64,000 nucleotides of DNA from Paramecium sonneborni (Eukaryota; Ciliophora; Oligohymenophorea; Peniculida; Parameciidae): positions 558,441-622,440 of the forward strand of contig CAJJDN010000020.1 of NCBI GenBank assembly GCA_905182985.1, given 5' to 3'. This document shows, piece after piece, positions 36,698-48,099 of this stretch (positions are counted from its first letter, which is position 1; every line of letters starts with the position of its first letter). Under the pieces are notes generated by a model. That model was given only the letters and a program-made list of their open reading frames with translations. It had not been told where the DNA came from and searched no databases. The position numbers and the translations under genes were made by a program.

Positions 36698-38790
36698 TCA
36701 TTTGTTTTTACCATTTAATTTATATAGAGTCTAAAATATTTATTAATTTGTCAATTTTTGAAAGTTTTAGGATGAAATTTGAATATTATTTTCTAAAGGA
36801 TTCTTATATTCACTTAATATTTCTTTCTTAAAATTTAAATAATTTTTATAGATAGAAAATTATATTTTTGTTTATTATATTCCTATGAATTAAGATGTGT
36901 TAAATCCTTCAGGGTTTAAGTATGTTTATTTAAAATTAAGTCTATTTTATGGGCCTAATCTACTTACAAAATATTAAGCTATTATATATCCTATAGTATT
37001 ATATTCTAACTTATTAAGATTATTTTAAGTTTTACTTGATTTATGATTATCAATTTAAATAATTTAAAATGAAGACATCTCATTCTTATACAAATTCAAC
37101 ATCTATTGTAAGGTTTAGTTTATACTTGTTATTTTATCAAAATAATTTCTATATTCCCAATTTCTCTTATCATCATCCAGTTAAAATGTTTCAATATTTT
37201 ATAATTCTGTAATTATTGAATTGGTAATATTTAAATTAGGATGGCTAATTGAGAATTGTAGTGTATTTTCAAAATTCTTCGATTCTTTTACTGAAAGTTT
37301 AATTGGTTTTTTAAATGGATAAGGTTGATTTATAATAGTAGAATCACTGTGAATTATCGAAAGCAGAAGTTTTAAGAATTAGACTATATTCATGATTATT
37401 GAGATGAGCTTTTATTTGTCAGTTCTGAAAATTACATTTTTTATATTAGAATCTTGATCTTCTTATTTATTTTTTTTGTATTCTAATTGAAGATTAAGGC
37501 ATAAATCATTCATAAATGATTGCAATTACAAGATGCTTATGTCACTTCTTATTTACCTATAACAAATTTGATATAAATTGAAAAGATTGCTATTCAAATT
37601 GTAAAGAAAATAATTTAATTGTAATTGTTATTTTAAGTTTTATTAAACTGGGGTTAGGTGTTCATATTTCAAAATTTCATGATAAAATTTTTAAATGATT
37701 TCAAGTTGTAGATTGATCTATTGTAAATTTAACTTTGCATTGTACTATTATAAATAAAAATGTATTACATATTATTAATTATCTCTTTATTCAATTGCAT
37801 TTATGTATTAATCATATTTATCCTCTTCAATTTCTTCAAAGAGCAACAAAATTTACGGTTGAAAAGAATTAAAATAAACTTAAGTAACTTTGAATCTCCA
37901 TATTTTAGACTTGTCTTCTTTTTCTAAGAAAGCAAAATATTTATGAACTGGATGATCTTCATTTTTCGATTTAAGTTCTTATATTATATCATGTTCAATT
38001 TTCATAATTTACTAAATATTTTGATTTTGCATGTCAAAGAATACTAATTTTCTCAAAAATTCTCTTAATACTTCATTATTATGCAAATTAAACTTTTCTT
38101 TCATATGTTTATTTATTTTTTCAATATCTAATGAACCAGCTAATTTGTTGTACTTTACAATAACAACCCATGAAGGTAGTAAATCTTCTAAAATATTTTC
38201 ATATTGAACTTTGGATAAATTGGCCAAAAAATGTTTTCTGTTTATCATTTCATACTGATATCGCAATAGTACAAGTAGAATTGATATGATGCATTATGAG
38301 AGAATAAATTAAAGATCATAAGTTTCGAAATTATACAAGCTTGCTATCTAAGTTGCAATAAAAAAGCATGTTTAAACAATAAATGATGAACCTGTTAAAT
38401 AGATTACTACTATAATTAAATGTGCATACAAATTTTAAGAATTGATGAGTGATTTCCATAATACCATTAGTTTGGTTCTGGTCCAAAAAGTCTTAAACTT
38501 TCTAAAATAGCGCTCATAAGAAGTAAATTAATAACAACTAATATTTCCTTATATTATTGGTATTTCCTCATTATAATGTATATAATCATTATTAATGCTA
38601 AACTAATACCAGCAAATATTTAAGGTGTCAAATTCTAATACTCTTTATATTTGACAATAATAAGAATGAGATAAACACTTACAACTCCATATAAGTATTC
38701 TTATCTATACTTTAGGCCAGTAAGCTTTGATTGACGATACATTTGCTCAATCTCTTGAGATACATACTGTAAGCTATATGTTTTGATCAT
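36698..38790 (-). CDS. membrane sensor histidine-kinase-like protein, degenerate ATPase domain
   Basis: Minus ATG 38790-38788, one 20-nt intron 38410-38429, stop TGA 36700-36698; 690 aa. There are about five hydrophobic segments in residues 30-190, then a PAS-like sensor region (ILEDLLPSWVVIVKY...), a helical DHp-like stretch, and an HATPase-like tail. The tail has the family's spacing (TDKQKLISIIMNIVQFLKL; then NTIGYIIAQYFVSRLGPQNRLNF, matching the G2-box region). The Asn of the N-box, the DxG box and the glycines of the G-box are missing, and no clear phospho-His was found. It therefore looks like a catalytically dead sensor-kinase relative. The same arrangement occurs at 56316-58039. The frame continues past the TGA (see neighbouring entry). 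Confidence 0.75.
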
Positions 38791-38967
38791 AAAAAATTAT
38801 AATATTTAAGAATAACCTTATAAAAAACATAATGTATGATTTTATACATTAAATTTTTTAAATAATTATACAGATATTAATTGATATGAAAATAAATTAA
38901 AAATAAGTCATCATTATATTATTGACTTAAATTAATTAAACTAACTAAATAAAATAATAAATAAAAT

Positions 38968-40725
38968 ATGAGTTAGGAAACTAAAGTAATTATGAATTAT
39001 TAATATAATACTTGTGACATAATTGGGAGAGGGTTTAGTTCTATCGTCTACAAAGGAATAAACACCTCGACAAAAGAGAATGTAGCAATAAAAGTAATGA
39101 TTTTTATTATCTATTTTAGGTTATTAAGAGATAGTTCTCAGATCAACTACCTCTTATTTAAAATGAAATAAAAATCCTATCGAAATTGTAAGGACGTAAC
39201 ATATTGAAGTTTTATGAGCATTTTATGAGTCAGAATAATATATATATCATCACTGAATACTGTAGGTAAGGAGATTTAGCATAGAAACTAAAGTAACTAG
39301 GATATTTGAAATAGGAAAGTGCTGTAGCAATTATTCGATAGATCATAGATGGTATTTAAGTGATGGCTTAACAAAGTATTCTAAATTATCATTTGAGATA
39401 TTATCCATAGAGACTTAAAACCCTAGAACATCTTAATTAATGAAGACGGTATTAAAATAGCCGATTTTGGTTTCGCAAAGCCCTTAAATCAATTATAAAA
39501 TGAAATGAATGTTGGTACTCCTCTTTACATGAGTCCAGAAACCATAATAAAATCCTAATATAACGCTAAAAGTGACATTTGGAGTTTAGGAGTTCTATTT
39601 TATGAAATTCTCTTTGGAAGACCCCCCTGGTAGGCTTAGACAGAATAAGAACTGATTTTTAAGATGTTAAATTAACGCATCTCTTTTCCAGATGTTCCTA
39701 CTGTTTCAGAATCAGTAAAAGACTTTATAAAATAATGTCTTATCGTTGATCCATATTTAAGATTAGGAATAACAGAACTTATCAAACATCCTTTAATTAA
39801 AAAGACTACAAAAAAAACAGAGAAATTTACCAGACCAACTGAAACTGAGAGCACTGATTAAACTATTAAATCTGAAATTCCAAACAATTCAGAACCATGG
39901 ACTTACAATAATTCTAATAAAAAATTAGTTCATGTGAATTGTAAGAATCCTTAAATTAATGCAATTCTAAATAAGTATTTGAATACAAAAAACAATTAAG
40001 TTTCTAATAATAAGACCAATTCTAAAACCTAAATTTAGTTTGACGAAATTTAATTAATTTTATAAAGCTAATTCTCTTTATGCATATTTCTCAATAATAT
40101 AATATCTAAATTAAGAGATTTCAGATTAGCCACTCCTTTATTAAATGAAAAATGTAGGATAATATTTTCAAAACATTTACAATCTATCAAGGATAAAATT
40201 TACAAATAATTAATAGAGAGCGATAATAAATTTAAGTTTAAGGATTGGTAATTATTTTGCAAAGAGAATGCATATAGCAGATTTAGTGCTAAATTTATTT
40301 TGGAAAATAATTAGTTTACTAAGACATGTTAAGAATATAATCAAATGATAAAATCTAATAAATCCTTAATAATTGAATATTAAAAATATGATTCAGAATT
40401 CTATTAAATTTTGTTTGGTTTAGAGTGGAAGGTTATTAAAAAGATAGTCAGAAATTTAATAATAGAGTTGAATCATTTAATTGCTTAAAATATTGATACA
40501 AGTAACTTAAGTAATAAAATCAGCAAATAATAATAAATTGAAATTTCTCTCTTATAACAATCATATTATTATTTTGAAATTGTTGATAAGTATTATTTGA
40601 AGGAATTTGATGAGAAGAGGTTTGGACAAGAATCAAAAATACAATAGTAGATGATAGTAAAGGAATTGAGAATATCTGATTACTTAGAAATAAGATAACT
40701 TATTAAGAGACTAATGAAATTATGA
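38968..40725 (+). CDS. Ser/Thr protein kinase, ULK/ATG1-like
   Basis: ATG 38968, introns 39094-39119 and 39376-39397 (the second ends GAG), stop TGA 40723-40725; 569 aa. The kinase domain spans residues 14-270: IIGRGFSSIVYKG, VAIKV (Lys), HRDLKPQN, ADFGFAKP, GTPLYMSPE and SDIWSLGV. All catalytic residues are present. HRDLKPQNIL together with DFGFAK and the MSPE activation loop are typical of the ULK/ATG1/fused group, which controls autophagy or cilium assembly. The C-terminal 290 residues are helical and Gln/Asn/Lys-rich with no recognised domain, in the place of the ATG1 C-terminal domain. The subfamily call is by eye. Confidence 0.88.
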
Positions 40726-40793
40726 AATATAAATATATTTCATAATTTTTGTAATATTAATATTAAAAACAAAGTAAAATTAATAATGTAGAT

Positions 40794-41590
40794 TCATTTT
40801 TAGCCAGAGTTCGCGTATTCTGAATATTTATTAGAATTTCTAAGACTACCTAATAATTGTGAAACTATTTCTTCTTTATTTTATTTAAGAGGAGTTGAAA
40901 ATTGAGTGGTTTTAATACTTAAAATTGATTTAGAATGAGTGATACTATCAATTTTTCTGTGTTTTTTTACATTTGATTCTGATTTTCCATTGGCAATATT
41001 ATTCATGGTATCCCTAAAATGAGTTGATTGATTGATTACATTAATTTAATAAGTTTGTTGCTTTCTGGTTTATCAGTAGTAGATTAAGATTATGGTGGAG
41101 GAGGATAATAATTATTGTTTAACTTGATAGTTTTTTGATAGAAATCATTAAATTCTGATGATGATTATTATTGAAAGTTAAATTAAGGAAGTGGTTTGAC
41201 AATTTCAATGTGTTTAGTATTTGATGAAAATTGACTATAATAAGATTGCGGTTGTCTGAAAGTTGATTTTAAATCTATTTCATTTCTATCTGTGATTGAA
41301 TTTGTTCCATGACGTATGGATGAAAATTCTGATGCTCTTGACTGATATTCACTAAATCGTAAGGAATCCCCTTTATTAGTGAGTTATTGATTGGATTTAA
41401 TATTTGATTTTTGACGAACCCGATCCATAATTCTAGATGCTATTTCAGCAGCCTCTTTCTCAACATTAATCTCTGAATGAAATTAATAAGAAGATAAACG
41501 GCCATTTATTTACATAATATTTATTGTATTAATATAAATTAATATTTATTCAATAAACTCTTTTTTTTGCAAGAACAGTTTCAAATTCAT
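40794..41590 (-). CDS. hypothetical protein, probable C-terminal part of a decayed gene
   Basis: Minus model from ATG 41590-41588, intron 41014-41039 (26 nt), to TGA 40796-40794; 771 nt, 256 aa. The sequence is Ser/Asn/Gln-rich and disordered, with a charged helix (INVEKEAAEIASRIMDRVRQ) and a PPPPQ run. It has no recognised domain. The ATG may be only the first Met after a frame break. Upstream coding-like DNA with several in-frame TGAs and two apparent frameshifts (next entry) leads into it, and an 8-A run at 41562-41569 lies at one shift. Either this is an intact short gene or the surviving 3' end of a longer broken one. Confidence 0.6.
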
Positions 41591-42535
41591 TTTGATTTTG
41601 AGTTTGACATTTTATGATAACCTATATATGATATGTTTTAAATTAATATATCTCTATTAATTAATTCAATATTTCCAGTTAAGGTGTCTTTGATTCTAGT
41701 TAAAAATATGTTTCATCCAATTCTTATCATCTGTTCATCTTGATTGTTTTCAAACATGAGCATCTTCTATAGTAATTTTAACATATACTAAAATGATAAT
41801 TACTTATCTCAACTCTTAAGATAGAGCATGTATTTTCATAGTTTTTTATTAAATCTTTTTTAATCATCCATCATCAAATCAAGTGCTAAATACTCTACAA
41901 AAAATATTAAATCATATCCTAAAGCTGTATATCTTGTTTTATCTGCTACTTCACAATATTTATATATTTATAGTCTTCCCAAAAATTTTATCCCCTCCAA
42001 AAACTATCCAATATCTCTTTCTTTCTTACGTCCTTGTCCTTGAAAATGGTTAACCTTATTTTTCAATTCATAAAGTGTCTTTGGTACCTCTTTTCAAAAG
42101 TATCTTTGTCTCCAAATCAATCTGATCTTTTTATTGTATACTGCTAACACACTTAAATCAAATATGTAGAATTGTTTTGAAATTGCTGCCAGAAATGATA
42201 AAATTAATTGTACCCTTAAAATTTGTCTAACAAATTTACATTGTGCAATATCATGTGCATGCAGATATATTTCTTTCTTAATACTATATTAATATGCGAT
42301 TGTGTTAGTAACAATTTAGATATACAAAGCTGTCTTAAATCAAAGCTCGACCAATCCAAATATTGCTCTTTAATCTGCACCATCTGCTACTAAAATATAT
42401 ATAAGTAATCTATATCAATTTATATTTCCCTGTTAAATGCCCCTACTTTTTGATATAACAAAAAATTGATTAATTATTTTCTTGCTTATAAATTGTAAAA
42501 GGCTCAAGTTGAAATTTTGAACATTCGATAAAGAA
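41591..42535 (-). pseudogene. coding-derived region with six in-frame TGA codons
   Basis: One minus-strand phase from about 42440 to 41610 reads as well-composed protein (rich in Asp/Glu/Gly/Ala/Val, e.g. KTALYIQIVTN, FLEGIKFLGRL, YTALGYDLIFFVEYLALD). It is broken by TGA at 42417-42415, 42342-42340, 42096-42094, 41838-41836, 41811-41809 and 41715-41713, all in the same phase. Near 41650 and at the 8-A run near 41565 the apparent frame shifts. No GT...AG introns remove the TGAs. At several sites Trp would fit the context, but TAA(Gln)-to-TGA changes are an equally simple source. It is best called a pseudogene; the family is not recognised. Confidence 0.6.
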
Positions 42536-42561
42536 TATAATAAATTAAGATATTATTAATT

Positions 42562-42966
42562 ATGATCAAGAAATTCCTACTCATGCCTATAATTAGCTAT
42601 GTTGTTTATTTGTCAATCCAAATACATAGAAATGATACTTATGTTATATCTATCTTGAATATTGTAACTAATATGACTGGGTTCTAATCTATAAATAATA
42701 CAGCTTGGATTATAATCTTAAATGTCATTGCATTTTCAATTTTGTTTGGAATTTCTTACATCAATTATGCTTTGGCAATCCTGTAATTTATTGTCCTTTT
42801 TTTGCATATTCAAACATTAGATGATTTTGAAATTACAGAATTGAGTTAAGCATTTAAAATAGTAGCAGCTGATATTGCTATTCTTGGAATATTGCTAGCT
42901 TCAATAAATTAAAAATATTAACAAAAAGTTGAAGATGAAACACAACCTAAAGAGAAACAAGAGTGA
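42562..42966 (+). CDS. small multi-pass membrane protein, 134 aa
   Basis: Single-exon frame ATG 42562 to TGA 42964-42966. It has three to four hydrophobic helices (about residues 4-22, 50-70, 72-88 and 105-122) and a charged C-terminal tail (VEDETQPKEKQE). The size and helix pattern resemble small four-helix membrane proteins, but no family motif is visible. Its start lies just beyond the 5' end of the decayed gene on the other strand. Confidence 0.65.
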
Positions 42967-43927
42967 TCATTCAAATTATTTTTTTATGTTTGTTATATTT
43001 AATTATTATTCCTACATAATTCTAATAAAGAATAAATTATCATCCCCTTTTGGCAAGTTTATGTACATAAATGATTCACTTTCATGAAATTTCGATTCAT
43101 TTATCTATTAACTAAATTAAATTTAAGAGGTTTTAGCTCATCCTTAAAGACGCAAAAATAATACTATAAATATCTGGTAATTTTGCTTTTTAATATCTAT
43201 TATTTATATTAGTACCCAATACATTAGAATTACCTAAATATTAGTATATATTGCATATTTAACATAAATATAAAAAATAACTTTTCTATATGTTTCCTTG
43301 AATATTTATTAATTTTAAAAATAAAAACAGATTGATTTAAGGCCATAGTATCTTTAAAAATAATCAAATATATGAATAAAAATAGTTTAAAAATCATTAC
43401 TCAAACATTCTTGATTGAAAAGCATAAAATAAACATTAAAGACAGATCTATCATTTTTTTATTTAGAGTTGATTAATTCAAATTTAATCAATATTATAGC
43501 ATCATTACTGATTAACAATAATTCCATAAAAAGATTTTCAATTTCAGCTTTTAACTTTTAATTAACATTTATTCTAAATACCTTACTTAAAGGCAAAGTA
43601 AGTAAAAGTTAAAACAGAACTATAGTATTAAATTAATAGATTTATCATGATAAAAAAATTATAATAAGATTAAACTCTATTTTAAAAAAAAACTTTAAGA
43701 TCTTTGCGAAATCCTCCCGCCTTTTGTAAATTAATTAATTTATGAGTAAAAATATTATTATAAAAAAATGAAAAATTTATTTAATTGATAGAAAAAATTA
43801 ATCATATAAAAAGAATATGAATGTATAAATCTATTGTTGTCAAAAAATTAAACAAATAAATTAAATTATTAGATATCATGAACGAACAGAAAAATAAGTT
43901 ATAAATATAATTAATTTTATACATATA
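42967..43927. other. 961-bp region without a supported gene
   Basis: AT-rich sequence with only short open frames. The longest plus-strand one (43071-43301, 76 codons) is Ile/Lys/Asn/Phe-rich with few acidic residues, as expected by chance when only TGA stops. A GC-rich island (ATCCTCCCGCC, about 43710-43721) stands out but matches nothing I know. It is the largest apparent non-coding gap in the window. Confidence 0.45.
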
Positions 43928-44901
43928 TCAATCTTATTAATCTTAAGGAGCGTCATTTTTTTTTTTATAATCAGAATCTTGCTTAGGTTCTGTATCTAAT
44001 TTTTATGAAATAGCAAGATCTTTTTGTGGAGTAGGTAACCAACGAGGTAGTTCAACACTTTTATTAGTTTTATGGTGGTGTGAATGTTCTTCCTCTTCTA
44101 AGATCATATGATTAAATTCATTATGAGGTAAATTTTTAGCTTTTTCTAATCTTACAGCCAATTTTTTTTAAACTTCTTAAGATCTAATCAATTTTTGCAT
44201 CATATATGATTCTTCCATTTCCATTTTTTCTTATAAAGCTTTATTATGATCACAAACCCTTTTATTTTCAAGTTTAGCTCTAATCTAATCTTAATAAAAA
44301 GTTACTTTTCATTTTCTCTTTGGATATGAGATAGTTTTTCATTCCAATAAAGAGAAATGTTAGTTTTTGATTTTGACATAAGTTCTTTAATATATTCTCT
44401 TTTCTCTCTGTTTTTTATAATAAAATCTTGTTTATATTTACTTATGGCTTCAGAATTTTATTATGATAATTCTCTAGATTAGATGATATTTGTTATTCAT
44501 ACTTAATTTTTTTATATTCTTCAAACTTTATTTACTCCATAGCTTTTTTAATCATCTCTAATTATTCTTCTTGTTATTTCTTGAAGCTATAATTTTATTT
44601 TTATTTATCTTTTAATATTTCTTCATCATTCTTCTAATTTTGTTTTTTCTTATGAATATCAATAAACAAAATTAGTTACTTATTCAATTTGTGCATGATG
44701 ATTCATTTTCATTTCTATCATTGATTTTGTTTTCTTTTTGGTTTCATCAATTCTCCTAGATAATTGGGCATCACCTCTCTTTAATAATTTGAGTCTATTT
44801 TTCATCAATAAGATATCTTTCTCAGTTTCTTAACGTAATTTACGGGTGTGCCATACAGTTTCTTCATTTTCCTTTTAGAATAATTGAGAAGAAGTCTTCA
44901 T
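43928..44901 (-). CDS. coiled-coil protein, 295 aa
   Basis: Minus ATG 44901-44899, introns 44649-44679 (31 nt), 44474-44502 (29 nt) and 44280-44305 (26 nt), stop TGA 43930-43928; 888 coding nt. Almost the whole protein is Lys/Glu/Gln-rich heptad sequence. The C-terminus has a His cluster (EEEEHSHHHK) and a Pro-containing segment (LPRWLPTPQKD). No catalytic or zinc motif is seen. Such proteins are common in ciliary and cortical structures, but the role is unknown. Its start is 15 bp from that of the divergent pseudokinase gene. Confidence 0.78.
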
Positions 44902-44916
44902 TTTTTTATTTATTTA

Positions 44917-46323
44917 ATGAAATCAGATTTTATTTGCCATCGTAAACATTTATTTCGAGATTCAATATATCAAATAGAAATCCAAAATGATAAGTTAATG
45001 TTACTAAATGTAAATAGTTTATATATATCTTTAAAGACACAAGGAATCGTAAAGTATTCTCTAAGTCTTAATTGGTCTGTGGAGATTTAATGGAAAATTT
45101 CAAGTACTGATCCAGCTTTTGGATTTTAGATCAATTAAAAATTTAAATGGTTTTATGCAAAGCCTAAAACAATAGAAATTTTAAGATGCACATTAAAAAA
45201 GCATATAACTTCTTCAGATTTTTAAATATTTTATAATATAGGCTCATATATATCTAAAGGACAAAATAGTTATTGTTATGAATTATTTTAAAATGGAGAT
45301 GATAAGATGAAATACGTTGTAAAATTGATAAAAAAAGAATAAATAGGCTAAATAAATTAATTATATAATGAACTAAATATACTTAAAATTTTAAATCATC
45401 CAGGATTGCCAAAATTTATTGAATTCTTTAACACAAATAATACTTATTATATAGTGATGGAAAAAATTGAAGGTTCAAAATTAAGCAAATTGAATTCAAC
45501 AAAATATCAACAATTAAGTTTAATTTAAATTTAGTAAATAATCTTTGAATGCATGAACATTTTGTAATACTTAGTACAAATATAAGTGATTCACAGAAAT
45601 ATTCAACCAGATAATATTATTTATGATTCAAAGGTTTAAACTACATCAGTAAAATTGATAGATTTTGCCAAAGCTATCAAAGTAGGAACTGATCTAAAAT
45701 TATTGGGGACGCCTGGATTTATAGCACCTGAAATTTTAAAAGACAAATAAATTTCAACAGATTCTGATATGTTTTCTTTAGGTTGTGTATTTTATAAATT
45801 GTAAATTTATTATAATACTTTTAGATTAGTCAAATAAGATCTATTTTAGGGAATTAATCTAGAAGAAACACTTAAAGAAAATAAAAAGTGTTTATTCAAT
45901 CTAAAGAATCTTTAATTAATTCGGATTCCTTAAAGTGCATAACATTTACTGACTTTAATGTTGGAAATAGATCCTAAATAAAGAATAAAACCACAAGAAG
46001 CCATAAACCATCCATTTTTCAAAGAATCAATGGATTAAAGTGTATCTCCTAAAATTATCTCAAGAAATTTATCATTATCTAAATCTATAAGAAATTTGGA
46101 AGGTATTATGATAAGTCCAAAACAAAATTAAATGAATGAACTTGATAAATAAATTCTAGTTGATTATTTCTAAAATGAACTACCTCCTATGAACGAAATT
46201 CCAATTATGAAATAAGTTAAAGGAGGTTGTCGTTTTAGTCTCAATAATTCTTCTGATACTGATACGATAAGGAAAAGTAAATCTGAAAAAAACATTAAGA
46301 TAATATCGCTCTCATAAAATTGA
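44917..46323 (+). CDS. protein-kinase-like protein, predicted pseudokinase
   Basis: Single exon, ATG 44917 to TGA 46321-46323, 468 aa. Residues 1-105 look like a PH-type beta-rich domain (SLNWSVEIQWKI...). The kinase-like domain covers about 112-375: YVVKLIKKE (Lys present), YIVMEKIEGSKL, GTPGFIAPEIL and SDMFSLGCVFYKL. The catalytic loop reads HRNIQPDN, with Asn replacing the proton-accepting Asp, and the DFG is DFA. Loss of the HRD Asp predicts little or no catalysis. The C-terminal tail is Ser-rich. The PH-plus-kinase order recalls PDK1/AKT-related ciliate kinases, but inactive. Confidence 0.85.
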
Positions 46324-46588
46324 ATAAATTTTTCATAATAATTCTAATTAATTAAAAATATTTCAGTTAATAATACTAATTTTTTTTTTGCGAATAATTG
46401 GTATATATATAATTATATTTAAAATATAATAAACTTTACATTTCTTTTCTGTTAATTTTTAATCAGAGACTATTTTGTTTATCTAATACTTCTTTATAAA
46501 TATAATTGTTTATATACTAAATAAGTTTAACAATACTATAAGAAGATATAAGTAATAAAATGGGTTGAATCAAAAAATTAAAAAATAA

Positions 46589-48098
46589 ATGAAAAAGTAA
46601 TCAAATAAGTCTTTAAAAACTGAGCCTACTGCAAGAAGATCAAATAAATCCCCTACAAGTCCTAATGGTAATCAAAAACCAGATGATCTCTTTACTCAAA
46701 GTTAAGTAAATTAAGAACTCTTAAAAACACAATAGTCTTTTCGTAGTTCAACTGGCCCTTAAGGATAGACTCCTTCAATAAGGTAAACTAAAAAGTTATT
46801 GCAGTAATTCTAAAGTGACATAATCAGTAACATCTCCTGTTAGAAACTAGTAGAAAAGACCATCATAGATAATCTCAAAATAATAATTACAAAATATGCA
46901 TGAACGTTCAGTAATAAAGGTTCTTGGAATGAACATGGAAGCAGTATGTCCAAAAAAGAATCATGAGAAAAATAAAATGCTATATATTTGTTAATATGGA
47001 GATTGTAAAGCAGATAGTAGATTAGGATGCTCATATTGTTTAATAGAATCTCACAATGATCATTCATCATAAATTATGGAAGTTTAAACATTTTGTAAGA
47101 TATTTGATGATAGAAAGAAACAAGTATATCCAAAAATTATGTTTTAGTTTAAAAATATGAGTGAAACTATTTTACAAGTACCAGACAAGACCGCTTAAGT
47201 AAATAATTACTTTGAATAATTAAGAGATCAATTAATTGATCGATTAAATTAAATAGAAAAGAATATTTTGGAATCTATTTAAGAAGAATTGGCATGGAAA
47301 CCACTATAAAAGGAGATTATTAATAGAATAGATATTCTAAGTTCAAAACTTATCTTTGATATGACATAAGATGAATTAAAAGAAAGTTTAGAATTTATTT
47401 AAGGTAAACATTTTAAAGAATTGGAATATATAAAATAAGAGACAAATAATTATTTAACTTAAAAAATAGCTTTAGTAGAACAAATTTGGAATGATTATAA
47501 AACTTAATTATAAACAGATTTAACTCATTAAATTAACGATTATAATAAAATAGCATTTTTAGATCCAAAAAGCAAAGAGTTTGCAGAATATAAGATGAAA
47601 TTTTTTGAGAAAAAATAAATAAAATTAAATGAATTGAGTTAACCATACTAATAGTAATTAGAAATAATTTAAGAAGAAGAAAGAAAAGCAGAATTGAAAA
47701 AATAAGAGGAAATGAGAATATAATAATAAATAGAATAACAAAGGAAAGAAGAGGAGCTAAAAAAAGAAAAATAAAGATAGAAATAAATAGAGGAATAAAT
47801 TATTAAATAAAAAGAAGCTTAAAAGAATTCTGAAAGATAAAGTGAAAGAGATAAATTACTTAAAAACTTTCCTTATAAATTATACAATGAGGATTGTGGA
47901 CATAGAACAAAGTGTAATACAATACCTATATTTTCATGTTGTAATAAAGCTTATCCTTGTTCTCAATGTCATGGATATTTGGCTCATCCACCAAGAATAT
48001 AAGTACCAAGTTATAGATATTGTATGAAATGTCTTGAAATTTATTTGGTTGTATATCCTACAAATTAAGCAATTAATTGTTTGAAGTGTTAAAAGTGA
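46589..48098 (+). CDS. B-box / coiled-coil / CHY-like zinc finger protein
   Basis: ATG 46589, one very short intron 46850-46868 (19 nt), stop TGA 48096-48098; 1491 coding nt, 496 aa. After a disordered N-terminus, residues about 108-150 hold a B-box-like set (CPKKNHEK, CQYGDC, GCSYCLIESHNDH). A long coiled-coil follows, strongly Glu/Lys/Gln-rich near 47660-47830. The C-terminal 80 residues have CGHRTKC, FSCCNKAYPCSQCH, H, YCMKC and CLKC, the spacing of a CHY zinc finger. Known CHY proteins bind E3 ligases or act in redox/ubiquitin pathways; here only the fold is inferred. The 19-nt intron is the weakest element. Confidence 0.8.
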
Positions 48099-48099
48099 A

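Noticed and set aside
22566..42535. TGA as a general Trp codon in this genome
   Set aside because: All the intact genes end at TGA and use TGG for Trp. In-frame TGA is limited to a few loci that also show other signs of decay, so a genome-wide reassignment is not supported.
43071..43301. 76-codon plus-strand frame in the large gap
   Set aside because: Composition is like random AT-rich DNA and a longer apparent continuation failed when the phase was rechecked base by base.
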